A program made the translations under genes and the position numbers. Positions 54,785 through 64,000 of a DNA stretch of 64,000 nt are shown piece after piece. Under the pieces are notes generated by a model. The model was given only the letters and a program-made list of their open reading frames with translations, did no database searches and was not told where the DNA came from. Every line of letters begins with the position of its first letter. Position 1 is the stretch's first letter. Origin of the DNA: Artocarpus heterophyllus (lineage: Eukaryota; Streptophyta; Magnoliopsida; Rosales; Moraceae); NCBI GenBank assembly GCA_025403435.1, contig CM046348.1, forward strand, positions 26,905,899-26,969,898, given 5' to 3'.

Positions 54785-57429
54785 TATTGTTGTTGAGAAA
54801 TCAGTAGAAACTCTTCAAAATTTGTGACAATGATGATTGTTGTGATTGGATGAAATATTCTAATTGATTGACACATAAATGGTTTATTTCCTTATTTTAT
54901 GTAATGGATAATTTGACTTTTTGGATGGCTTGATCATTTGATAAGGTTTCCTATTTTTAAATTATGAAATGTGGTAAGTAGAACAAATTCTTGGAAACCT
55001 TGACTTTTCCTCTCAATTCTCTCCATTTGCCCACATGAAATGCATCATTTTTTTTAGAATTTCTGCTGCCAGTATTGAGAATGTTGACCTCTCATAGCAT
55101 TATTCTCATTCACGTAAAAATTTCTTTCTCTACCGTATTTTCTCTCTCAAAAAATTTCCTCAATTTTTTTTTCTTTCTCCTTCTCTTCTCTACGCTTTCT
55201 TCCCCTTGTCTCCCTCAATTTTTGCTGCAAATAATTGAAAGAAATATTGAGTTTTGTTTTGGTGAATTTGAAGGAAGAATGAAAAGAAATTGTTTTGAGG
55301 TAAGAAACTCTTTCTCAACAATTCTAAAATTTTGATCACCCTATAATACTACTACTATATCTTTGTCTACAAATTTCTGCTTGCTCTAAAATTTTAACAG
55401 GATATTTATGTATGTGTTATGTGATACTCCTCAAAATTTCACATTATTTGGAGTTTTCTAGGCTAAGATATGGAATTTTTAGTCTCAGCCACTCATAGTT
55501 AATTAATGTTAATCGGTAACGTTGTATTTTCTTTGTGTTCTGACCCCCATAACTTTGTATACAAATCTCCCTTTGCTCTTAAATTTTAGTATGATTTTCG
55601 TGTACATGCTATGTGATGTTTCTCCAAGTTTTGTGTCATTTGGTATTGTCTATGCTGAGATATTAAATGTTCATGCTCTGCATCTCATCATCGCAATGTT
55701 GCTGATTGGTATATCCTTGTATAAACATGGTTTTTGTTCAAGGGACAAATATGCTTTGATTTTTATGAAATTTGTCAGAGATGTTCATGGTTATATTAGG
55801 TTGTGAACAGGAAAATTTAGTGGTAATATGATGTGTATTTTGTGAGTTGTTAAACAATCTTCAAACTAGGTTTTTATGGCTGCAAACTTGCAAACTTTGG
55901 ACCTCTTGCTTCTCTAACTTTTTATTTAATCTAAATGATTTTGTTTGGTCATGGGAATTTTTGTAGTAGGATATTATTATGTATATAAACTGTCACAAAA
56001 ATTTTGAGGTCAAAATTATTTTTGTGATATTTTTCTTAAATGATAGTTTGAAAGGTGTTTGCTGCCCATGTTTGTAAAATCAGTTTTACTACTGATTTCA
56101 ATAGTGTATTTTGACCTGCCTGATTTTTGTTGAAGCCAATTTTTGGATATGTTATAGTTTTGTGTGTATTATATGTGTTAATTCTTGTAGATTTTTCTAC
56201 GGCATCAATAATGTGATAAATGGATTTGAGCTGAGGGTTGTTGACTGCCTAACTATTGCTTGCAGATTTTGTGTCATGAAATTTGTGACATGTTTTAAAT
56301 ATCAAATGGAATTTTATGGCCAATAAAAAAATCATAGTATTATGTTTGTATGTTAACTTTGTCCCTGCCAAGTTTGATGCTTGAATTGTGTGCGAATTAT
56401 GAGATATTGGGCTGTGAATTCATAAGGGTCAGACAGCATTTGTATTGGTAGTTTTACTGAAATGCTTTTTTTAAGATAGATAAAATGTGTTTTGAATTGT
56501 ATTCTTAAGAGAAGCATGTATGAGTATGTTGTGTGGTATTGAATGATATCATGGAGATGAATGTTAATTTCTTGTATATATGAATGGTTGACATGAACAT
56601 TTGAAGAGTAGAGCACATCAAGACCGTGGTGACGTCATCTAAATTAAGGTGTAGTAAGCAAGCTAGACAAGTAAGGACATTCTTACCTATAACATGATAA
56701 AGTTTATGAAAATTTTGAAATCTATATTCATGACAATTTTATGATAATTTCTATGATAATTATATATGATGTTTCATTATGAAAGTTTTGAGGTCTAGAA
56801 AGTTTATGCATGTTTCAGTGATGACATATTTCAAAGTATAAAAGTATATATATGTATATATACATCACCTAAATGAGTGTTGCACACCCCATGTTATGTT
56901 ATGCTTATGTTTATGATGACATGCTTAGTTTAGGACTAGCTACCCCTCTCCTCTCATGGTAGCACGCCTACGATGATGAAAATAGTGCAACACTTGGGCC
57001 CTTAAAGATAAAATGAATGGAGTTTTAATATGGATAATGTAATGAAAGATATGTTCTATATGAAACAGTGCCTAGTGCACTACTATGTTGATGTTGATTA
57101 TGATTACGATGTTTCATAAAGATGTTCATAAAATGTTTTATCTTGTGAGATTGTAAGTGTACTTACTAAGCATTTTGCTTACTTAGTTTTACATCATGTT
57201 GTAGATAGAGGTAAAAAGATCATGGATTAGGTGGAGGGCAAGGAAGGGCATGTGAGCTATACACAATGGATTGAAAATAGAAGATGCCAAGAAAGAAGTT
57301 TTAAAATTTTTAAACTATGATTTTATTGCATTGTATGTTTAAGTTTTCCGCACTTTGAGATATTTGGGACTTGTTTTAATTTACTTTTGTTTTAGACAGA
57401 AGATTGGCTTACTAGTCATTACTGGTTGG

Positions 57430-57586
57430 TCTACCGATCGACCTACCAATTTTCCTATATCGGCCTGCTGATCATAGTATTTTAAAACTCTAATTTTGCA
57501 AGGCTTCGGAAGCCTTGCCGATAGTTGAAGTTCGGACTACCGGTCATGTTCAGCCTACCGGTGTCCAAAGTTTGGCCTACTGAACT
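57430..57586 (+). repeat. TCGGCCTGC motif cluster (3' side of LTR III)
   Basis: Degenerate copies including TATCGGCCTGC, GTTCGGACTACCGG, TTCAGCCTACCGG and TTTGGCCTACTGAAC, matching 52319-52490 in position and orientation. The drift is mainly C-to-T and G-to-A, as expected if the cluster was once methylated. Confidence 0.65.
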
Positions 57587-57834
57587 GTGAATAGAATTAA
57601 ATGATGATTTTAAATTCTATTTGCATTATGGCTTTGTTAATTTGGTATAGATAAACTATTTAAATAAATGTAAAATTTTTGAAATATTGATATTTAGTAA
57701 AAAAATATGTATGCATGGATCCTAGGATATGTTTAATAAACTTTACCTTATTTAAATGGTTAATCTTAAAAGTAATAAAAATGGGAATGAATGTAACGAC
57801 ATCTGTGACGTCTGTAAGAGGGCGTTAGGGGCTT

Positions 57835-57846
57835 TAGTATCATAGT
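57835..57846 (+). other. Decayed primer-binding site of element III
   Basis: TAGTATCATAGT differs at three positions from TGGTATCAGAGC (intact in element II), at the same distance from the LTR end. Confidence 0.7.
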
Positions 57847-58045
57847 GAATTTTTTTTTTCAATTCATATCACCAGACGTCGGTCCAAGTCCTCCAAGTAA
57901 GTTTGTTCTAAGTTAATTGTTAAGGATGGAAGTTCGATGATAAGTATGAGATTTAGTTGTTTAATGATAAATGCCTAGTAGTGAGATCCTATCTCATAAA
58001 TTAGAAGATTATTCCTAAGTTCCTAACCCTTTCAGGAAATCAACA

Positions 58046-59229
58046 ATGGACGGCTGAAGAAGAATGCAAACTCGTGCTCAAACCAACGAAAGGTTGATAA
58101 TGATGATCGCCAAGCTACAAAGGCAACTCGAGGAGTAGAGAAGGGAAATTGAAAAACTAAGCACCAATGGTCAAGGCAAGGAATGATGAGGCAATGGCAT
58201 GCTGCCTCCTCCTCCTCCCCGGCCACAAGTAGTTGAAGTCCCAGCTCCTGCAATAGAACCAAGAACAATCTACCAGGAACGCTTATTAGTCAGATGAAAG
58301 AGGTTAAGCCAACAGATTTTGAAGGTTCTAAAGATCCTCTAGCGGCTCAAGGATGACTAAAGACAATTAAGGCCACTCTAAAACTCATGGGCTTCACAGA
58401 TAATGAGAAGGTTCTTTGTGCTTCGTACTACCTCACCATGGAGGCCAGAATTTGGTGGGACGGAATCAAATAGAGCAGGAATGTCGATGAGATGACATGG
58501 GCCAATTTCATTCTTAAATTCAACATGAAGTTCTTCCACATGAACATTACTAGGAAGCATTATGATGAGTTCGAGAACCTATGCTAGGGAGACATGTCGG
58601 TTATAGATGTGGTGGCAAAATTTGATCAGTTAGCTCATCTTTGCCTACGGATGGTCAGTAATGAGAGCGAAAGGGCCAGAAGACTGATCAGAGTCCTTAG
58701 GCCAGAGATTGCTGCAATTGTTGATGGGGCAAGTCCACCCAGAAATCAAGAGCAGGTTGTTTTGAGGGTCCAACGTATTGAATTTCATCTATCGAAGTTA
58801 AGAAGAAACCAGCCTCAGTCAGGTTAGCCAACAAATAATACAAGCACCTAGAACCACCCTCAAAACAAGAACAACAACAACAACAGCCAACACTAGAGGA
58901 ACAACAAGAGGAAGGGCAACTCACAGAACCCATAGAGCCAAGGTAACAAGAGGCATAATGGTGGCCAGTCCAACAACAATAACAGGTAGATTTAGCCATG
59001 CACCAAATGTGAGAAGAAACATCTAGGAAAATGTCATTTGGAAATGAACCAATGTTTCATCTATGGACGTGAAGACCACTTTGCCAAGAACTACCACAAT
59101 CAGATGAATGCACAAGCTCAGCAGAGAGTTCCTCATGCCCAACTCCATCAGATGCAAGCTGCCTTAGAAAGGCCGTTGATTAGCTAGGGAAGACTTGAAG
59201 CCCCACTTACTAATGCCTACATCTATGCA
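58046..59229 (+). pseudogene. Gag of element III, broken
   Basis: ATGGACGGC is followed at once by a TGA, where element II has an open codon, and further stops occur. Recognisable parts include DFEGSKDPLA near 58317 and the open stretch DVVAKFDQLAHLCLRMVSNE near 58606. The CCHC-like zinc region at about 58999-59095 reads CTKCEKKHLGKCH, then QCFIYGREDHFAKN, where Tyr stands in place of the second Cys of the knuckle. Gag forms the virus-like particle in active elements; this copy cannot. Confidence 0.82.
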
Positions 59230-59547
59230 ATGATGAAAGAACAAGTGGTTGTTGAAGCCTTTAATTTGGTCATATGTCAAATTTTAAGTCTCTCTATTAA
59301 TGCACATGTTCTCTTTGATATGGATGCCACACATTCTTTTGTATCATCGTCCTTTACTAAGAAGTTAGGGGTTCATTTAGAACCAATGAGACAGGGATTC
59401 ACTACAACAGTACCCTCTAGGGAAGTGATGATATCTATGCACTATTTACATACTATTCCTCTATGGATTTCTGAAAGGGAACTCTTCGTTGATCTTATTG
59501 TGATCGATATGTATGATTATGACATGATTCTCGGGTGGATTTTTTGA
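59230..59547 (+). pseudogene. Retroviral-type aspartic protease of element III, inactive
   Basis: The protease fold is recognisable (VLFDMDATHSFVSSSF, VIDMYDYDMILG) but the D-S/T-G catalytic triplet reads D-M-D at 59317-59325, and the last motif of the domain is cut by a stop after GWIF. It would normally cut the Gag-Pol polyprotein. Confidence 0.82.
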
Positions 59548-60590
59548 GCAAGTACAATGCTTCCATTGAATGCTAGAAACGAAAGGTAATCTTCCATCCA
59601 GAAGGTGAACGAAAGTTCATGTATGTGGGTGAATCTAGAAGGAAACCAGGTATGTTTTTGTCTGCCATGAATGCAAGGAAATTGCTAGCAAGCAGCTGCA
59701 TGGGTTACTTGGCAAACATTGTAGACAAAAGTTAGGAAGAAAAGGAAAGGATTGAAGATGTTGTAGTAATGCGAGAATTCTCAGAGGTGTTTCTAGATGA
59801 TTTGTTAAGCTTGCCCCCTAATAGAGAAATTGAATTTGAGATCGAGTTCGCTCCAAGCACCGACCCGATTTCAAAGGCACCCTATAAAATGGCCCTAGTA
59901 GAGTTGAAGGAGCTTCATTCTTAATTAAAGGAACTACTCGACAAACGCTTCATAAGGCCTAGTCACTCACCTTGAGGAGCCCTAGTCTTATTTGTCAAGA
60001 AGAAGGATGGATCTTTAAGACTTTGCATCGACTATAAAGAGTTGAACAAGGTGACGATCAAGAACAAATACCCGTTACCTTAAATCGATGACTTATTTGA
60101 TCAACTTAAAGGTGCATTTGTGTTCTCAAAGATCGACCTGCGGTCGAGATATCACTAGTTGAAGATTAAAGAAGGAGACATCCCAAAAACAGCCTTTAGA
60201 TCAAGGTATGGTCACTATAAATTTATGGTTATGCCTTTTGGTCTAATGAATGCACCTGCAGCCTTCATGGACCTGATGAATCAAGAGTTCAAGGATTTCC
60301 TCGATAAATTTGTTGTTGTGTTTATCAACGATATCCTTGTTTATTCAAAGAATCACGAAGACATGTTGAGCATCTGAGAATTGTGCTAGAGATATTAAGG
60401 AGACACAAGTTGTATGCAAAATTCTCCAAGTGTGAGTTTTGGCTCAACAGAGTGTCTTTTCTAGGGCATGTAGTATCAAAGGAAGGGATAATGGTAGATC
60501 CTGCTAAAGTAGAGGTTGTTCTCAACTAGAAACAACCGACGAATGCAAGTGAGATAAGGAGCTTCTTAGGCCTAGCCAGTTATTATCGAA
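59548..60590 (+). pseudogene. Reverse transcriptase of element III, broken
   Basis: Motifs in order: [19 protein letters not shown] near 60000, FSKIDLRSRYH with a stop at 60156-60158 where the family has Gln, then [20 protein letters not shown] and NAPAAF. The active-site motif reads F-I-N-D at about 60321-60332, so the first Asp of the D-D pair is Asn. A frameshift follows near 60375. The RT is inactive on several counts. Confidence 0.85.
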
Positions 60591-60595
60591 GATTC

Positions 60596-61440
60596 GTGGA
60601 AGACTTCTCCAAGATGGCAGTGCCACTCACAAACCTAACCTGGAAAGGAAAGAAGTTTGAATGGACAGATGCATGCGAGAAGAGTTTACAAGAACTAAAG
60701 AAAATGTTAACTACAGCTCCAGTATTGGCCATTCCTGAAGGAAGCGATGAATTTGTAATTTACAGTGATGCTTATAAGATGGGCCTTGGTGTTGTTTTGA
60801 TGCAAAATGACAGAGTGATCACTTACGCATTGAGACAACTAAAGGATTATGAGAAGAACTATCCTATTCATGACCTCGAGTTAGCGGTCGTTGTTTTTGC
60901 ACTAAAGATATGGAGACATTACTTATGTGGGGTTCAATGCAAGATCTTCACTGATCATCAAAGTTTAAATTACATCTTTACTCTAAAGGACCTGAACATG
61001 AGATAGCGAAGATGGTTAGAACTGGTGAAGGATTATGATTGTGAAATCCTTTATCATCCAAGAAAGGCTAATCTAGTGATTGATGCTCTAAGTATAAAGA
61101 CTGTTGCCACGTTGATGTCATTACAAGCAATGTCTCAGCCTTTAAGGAAAGAAATTCTGGACTTTGGTTTAGAACTCATAACAAGCCAGCTTTCAGCACT
61201 CACTCTTGCTCTAACGCTGTTCAATGAGATTCGGAGTAAGCAAGATGAAGATGTAAGCCTCGCAAGGATTAAGCAGGAAATAAAAGAAGAGAAATGTGAA
61301 GAGTTTCAAATTGCAGATGATGGAACTTTATCAAGGACTGCTTATGTGTTCCTAACGTTGATGCTTAAGGGAAAGAATCTTAGCAGAAATTCACGACACT
61401 CCTTATTCAATTCATCTAGGTGCAACAAAGATGTACAATG
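60596..61440 (+). pseudogene. RNase H and linker of element III, broken
   Basis: Continuation of the RT thumb (KKFEWTDACEKS) and RNase H (YSDAYKMGLG, HDLELAV, FTDHQSL). A stop at 61004-61006 interrupts the domain and the final conserved Asp region reads VIDALSI. The next segment leads to the integrase zinc domain. About 85 percent similar by eye to 24-617. Confidence 0.82.
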
Positions 61441-62092
61441 ATCTAAAGGATAACTTCTCATGGTTTGGAATGAAACGTGATGTTGCCATGTATGTGAAGA
61501 AATGCTTGACATGCCAGCAAGTTAAAGCTGAACACCAGAGACCTAGCGACGATTTACAGTCAATTCAAATATCAGAATGGAAATGGGAGGATATTGCAAC
61601 GGAATTTATTACTAGTTTGCCCAAGACTATGAATAGTTATGATGCTATTTGGGTTGTTGTCTACCGACTAATGAAGACGGTGCATTTCATTCCCATTAAG
61701 ATCACTTATGCTATGGAGCGGTTAGTGGAACTCTATGTCAAGGAAATTGTGCGACTTCATGGAATCCCTAAATCTATCATTTCTAATCGTGACGACAGGT
61801 TCACGTTCAAGTTCTAGAAAAGTGTATAGACTGTAATGGGAACAAAGTTGCACTTAAGTATAGCTTTTCATCCTCAAATAGATGGCCAAACAGAGAGGTT
61901 GAACTTGATCTTAGAGGATATGCTTCGGGGCTGTACTCTCAACTTCAAGACCAGTTGGTGTAAAGTGTTACCGTTAGCAGAATTCACTTACAACAGCAGC
62001 TACCAGGCGACGATTAGGATGGCACCTTATGAGGCCCAGCATGGCAGAAATGCAGTTCACCTATATGTTGGGATGAAGCTGGTGAAAAAAAG
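61441..62092 (+). pseudogene. Integrase of element III, broken
   Basis: Zinc region CLTCQQVKAEH, then the core. The first catalytic Asp position reads ATEFITSLP (family MDFITGLP), so Asp is replaced by Glu. The second reads SNRDDRF (family SDRD). A stop at 61816-61818 separates this from the part with HPQIDGQTERLN, which holds the catalytic Glu. Confidence 0.83.
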
Positions 62093-62373
62093 TTGATCGA
62101 AAGCATGGACGATGAAAAAACTGATTTTTTTAATAAAACCTCTGAGATGATTAAGTTGATACGAAAGAGAATAGAGACCACTCAAAGCTTTCAGAAGAGT
62201 TATGCTGATAAAAGAAAAAGGCCTTTAGAATTTGCTACATGCGATTCGGTGTTCCTAAAAATTGCGCCCATGAAAGGAGTTATGAGATTCGAAAGGAAAG
62301 GTAAGCTGAGCCCGAGATTTATCAGACCTTATGAAATTGTGAAGCGGATAGGAAAATAGCTTATTAGTTGATA
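62093..62373 (+). pseudogene. Integrase C-terminus of element III, truncated
   Basis: Matches 1522-1803 of element I (APMKGVMRF, PRFIRPYEIVKRIGK) up to about 62373, where it breaks off into hairpin-repeat DNA. The chromodomain, polypurine tract and 3' LTR are therefore missing. Confidence 0.82.
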
Positions 62374-63360
62374 TTAACAGCAGAAATCACAACTTCATGA
62401 TTATACAACCTTTATTTAACGACCGTTTCTCAAAAACCATCGTAATAAGGAAAAAAAAAAGCGGTGAGTTACTCTTGCGAAAATGAAAACCATCGTGGTA
62501 TTAACGAGAGCTACCACGACAGTTTTTTAAAAAACCATCGTATAAGATTAAACCTTTCACGACGTGGAAGGTTTTAAAATCTTTAAAAAATTTAATATTT
62601 CACGACGGTTTTTATAAAAACCATTGTGGAAGGTTTAGATGTTTGAAATTTTTAGTATCCTGCCTAATTTAAGCTTTCATGATGGTTTTTACAAAAACTA
62701 TCATGGAAGGTTCTGTATGTTTGAAATTTTTAGTAGCCCAGCAAAATTTAATCTTTCATAAAGGTTAAATTTAGATAGGAAACTAAAAATTTCAAACATA
62801 CAAACCTTCTATGATAGTTTTTATAAAAATCGTTATGAATGGGTTAAATTTGGTGACATACTAAAAATTTCAAACATGAGAACCTTCAATGATGGTTTTT
62901 AAAAAAACCGTCATGAAAGGGCTTCGATGATGGTTTTTTAAAAAACTATCATGAAAGGTTTGGATGTTTGAAATTTTTAGTATCTTGCCTAATTTAATCT
63001 TTCATGATGGTTTTTATAAAGGCCGTCATAGAAGGTTTGGATGTTTAAAATTTTTAGTATCTTGTCTAATTTAACCTTTCACGATGGTTTTTACAAAACC
63101 ATCTTGGAAGGTTTTGCATGTTTGAAATTTTTAGTAGCCCACCAAAATTTAATCTTTCACAAAGGTTAAATTTGAGAGGGAAACTAAAAATTTCAAACAT
63201 ACAAACCTTCCATGATGGTTTTTATAAAACCATCATGCAAGGTTAAATTTGGTGACATACTAAAAATTTCAGACATGAGAACCTTCCACAAAAATTTTTA
63301 TAAAAACCATCGTGAAATGTTCCGCATGTTCAAAATTTTTAGTATCCCGCTAAAATTTAA
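62374..63360. repeat. CACTA-type subterminal hairpin array, right cluster
   Basis: About 1 kb of repeated hairpins, each with GATGGTTTTTA..AAAACCATC(A/G)TGGAAGGTT, linked by a recurring GTTTGAAATTTTTAGTA segment. The linker also appears inverted (TACTAAAAATTTCAAACAT), so the array contains both orientations, switching near 62760 and again near 62900. It resembles the clusters at 39955 and 44130 but is longer and more regular. No CACTA terminus is clear. Confidence 0.7.
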
Positions 63361-63710
63361 TCTTGCGCCAATGACATAGCCTTCCTTATTTATTCAAAAT
63401 TTTTCCAACTCAAACCCACTAACTCTCAAACCCCTTTCTCTCTCTAACTCCTCCCCCCATGACCTAGCCACCGATGAACCCAACCTGCATGACATTCCAC
63501 TGACTTTGACATTCCTCTGTCAGTCTCTCCATGACCCACCCAACAAACCCGATGCCATTCACCACCGTTCATCCTTATCCCTTGATATTCTACCGACTCT
63601 ACCATCGTTCGACTCGTCCTTTACTGTTCCACCAACTCCACCGCCGTTGGTAAATTTCAAACCATTACTTTTAGTTTTAGCATTATTGTTAGTTCTAAAC
63701 TTAGTATTAT
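63361..63710 (+). other. Leader-like, C-rich segment after the hairpin array
   Basis: A C/T-rich stretch (CCCTTTCTCTCTCTAACTCC) leads into a short open frame (63506-63754, rich in Pro, Ser and Leu). Similar sequence lies beside the hairpin cluster at 43860-44110, so it is probably the 5' part of a CACTA element, cut by the next LTR. No product recognised. Confidence 0.4.
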
Positions 63711-64000
63711 TGTCACGCCCCGGAGTACAGGAGGTGACGTGGCGGGTTATTTAAATTAATTAAATAAGAATTTAATTAAAACCAATGGATTAAGGATTAA
63801 ATTAAATGAGAAATAAGAAGATTTCAACCACAATTTTATAAAAGAATTTATAAATCTTAAGCAAATAATAAAAATTAATAAAGAGCTGCGAGTATGGGTC
63901 CACCGACCCATGACTTGTGCACACACATAGTACTGACAATATAGTAAATAAAATTTAACCTACAATCCCTCCTACTGCTCCTGGGTTCTATCTGAAGAAT
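63711..64000 (+). mobile_element. Start of a further LTR (partial)
   Basis: TGTCACGCCCCGGAGTACAG followed by GGTGACGTGGCGGG is the usual start of a plant gypsy-type LTR (TGTCACGCCCC). It differs from the family in the rest of the window. It runs off the window, so its size and coding content are unknown. Confidence 0.55.

Larger units (their letters stand above)
54535..57829 (+). mobile_element. 5' LTR of gypsy element III (about 3.3 kb)
   Basis: Starts TGTAACTCCC and runs to GGCGTTAGG, next to a decayed primer-binding site. It shares with the other LTRs the GACAGGTGACGG block, the pyrimidine-rich leader-like stretch near 55140-55220, a TGCACACCC/GGTTTGGGATTAGCTACCC-like block near 56880-56950, and the AACGACATCTGTGACGTCTG end. 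Several short open stretches inside (for example 55522-55806) have no recognisable protein and are not called as genes. Confidence 0.83.

Noticed and set aside
55522..55806. 94-aa open frame and others inside LTR III
   Set aside because: They lie within LTR sequence, have no domain and are not kept in the related LTRs.

Overview
This window is nuclear DNA of a plant, probably a eudicot. It is AT-rich and gene-poor, packed with nested Ty3/gypsy, Ty1/copia and CACTA transposon debris. The only convincing host genes encode secreted, repeat-containing peptide precursors. I cannot name the species from the sequence.

Left flank (1-6779): the 3' part of a decayed chromodomain-type Ty3/gypsy element on + (RNase H, integrase, chromodomain, polypurine tract, truncated 3' LTR). 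It is fused near 2961 to a minus-strand relative (gag fragment, tRNA-Met primer-binding site, about 3.2 kb LTR at 3582-6779).

Centre (5343-39066): a head-to-tail array of nine near-identical units of 3.3-4.0 kb. Each unit holds about 1.44 kb of the minus-strand LTR, about 1.3 kb of gene-upstream DNA, and one intact intronless ORF of 199-490 aa. Each ORF has an N-terminal signal peptide followed by tandem dodecapeptides such as RDAPAGPDPIHH and RETPGGPNPIQN, separated by K/R/Q/P-rich spacers. These match the CLE (CLAVATA3/ESR-related) consensus, with R1, P4, G6, P7, D/N8, P9 and H/N12. I read the genes as polyprotein-like multi-CLE precursors with 5 to 15 full motifs each, 91 in total by my count, plus one shortened motif at the start of each. 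Copy 9 keeps a unique C-terminus and a poly(A) signal and looks like the founder form. Copies 1-8 are cut after a CLE motif and end in six residues (DFKQVS) read from antisense LTR sequence. The unit joint shares only AAAAT between its two parents, which suggests a microhomology-type founding duplication followed by unequal exchange.

Right of the array (39067-54534): copy 9's 3' region, then CACTA (En/Spm) remains on the minus strand: hairpin-rich subterminal repeats, a TNPA-like fragment and a decayed TNP2-type transposase. A gypsy solo LTR (47870-52845) interrupts the transposase and itself contains a 2,009-bp copia-type solo LTR with a perfect 5-bp target duplication. At 53354-54534 lies an older, dead CLE paralogue with its promoter region, cut by another gypsy LTR.

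Right end (54535-64000): a 5'-to-3' gypsy element (LTR, primer-binding site, gag, protease, RT, RNase H, integrase) with many stops and lost catalytic residues. It is truncated near 62373 by CACTA-type hairpin repeats, and another LTR starts at 63711.

Working model: a retrotransposon LTR landed upstream of a multi-CLE gene. One duplication with a breakpoint inside that LTR and the other inside the CLE repeat tract then made an amplifiable unit. The result is many copies of a secreted-peptide gene, each carrying a piece of LTR in antisense orientation just past its stop codon.
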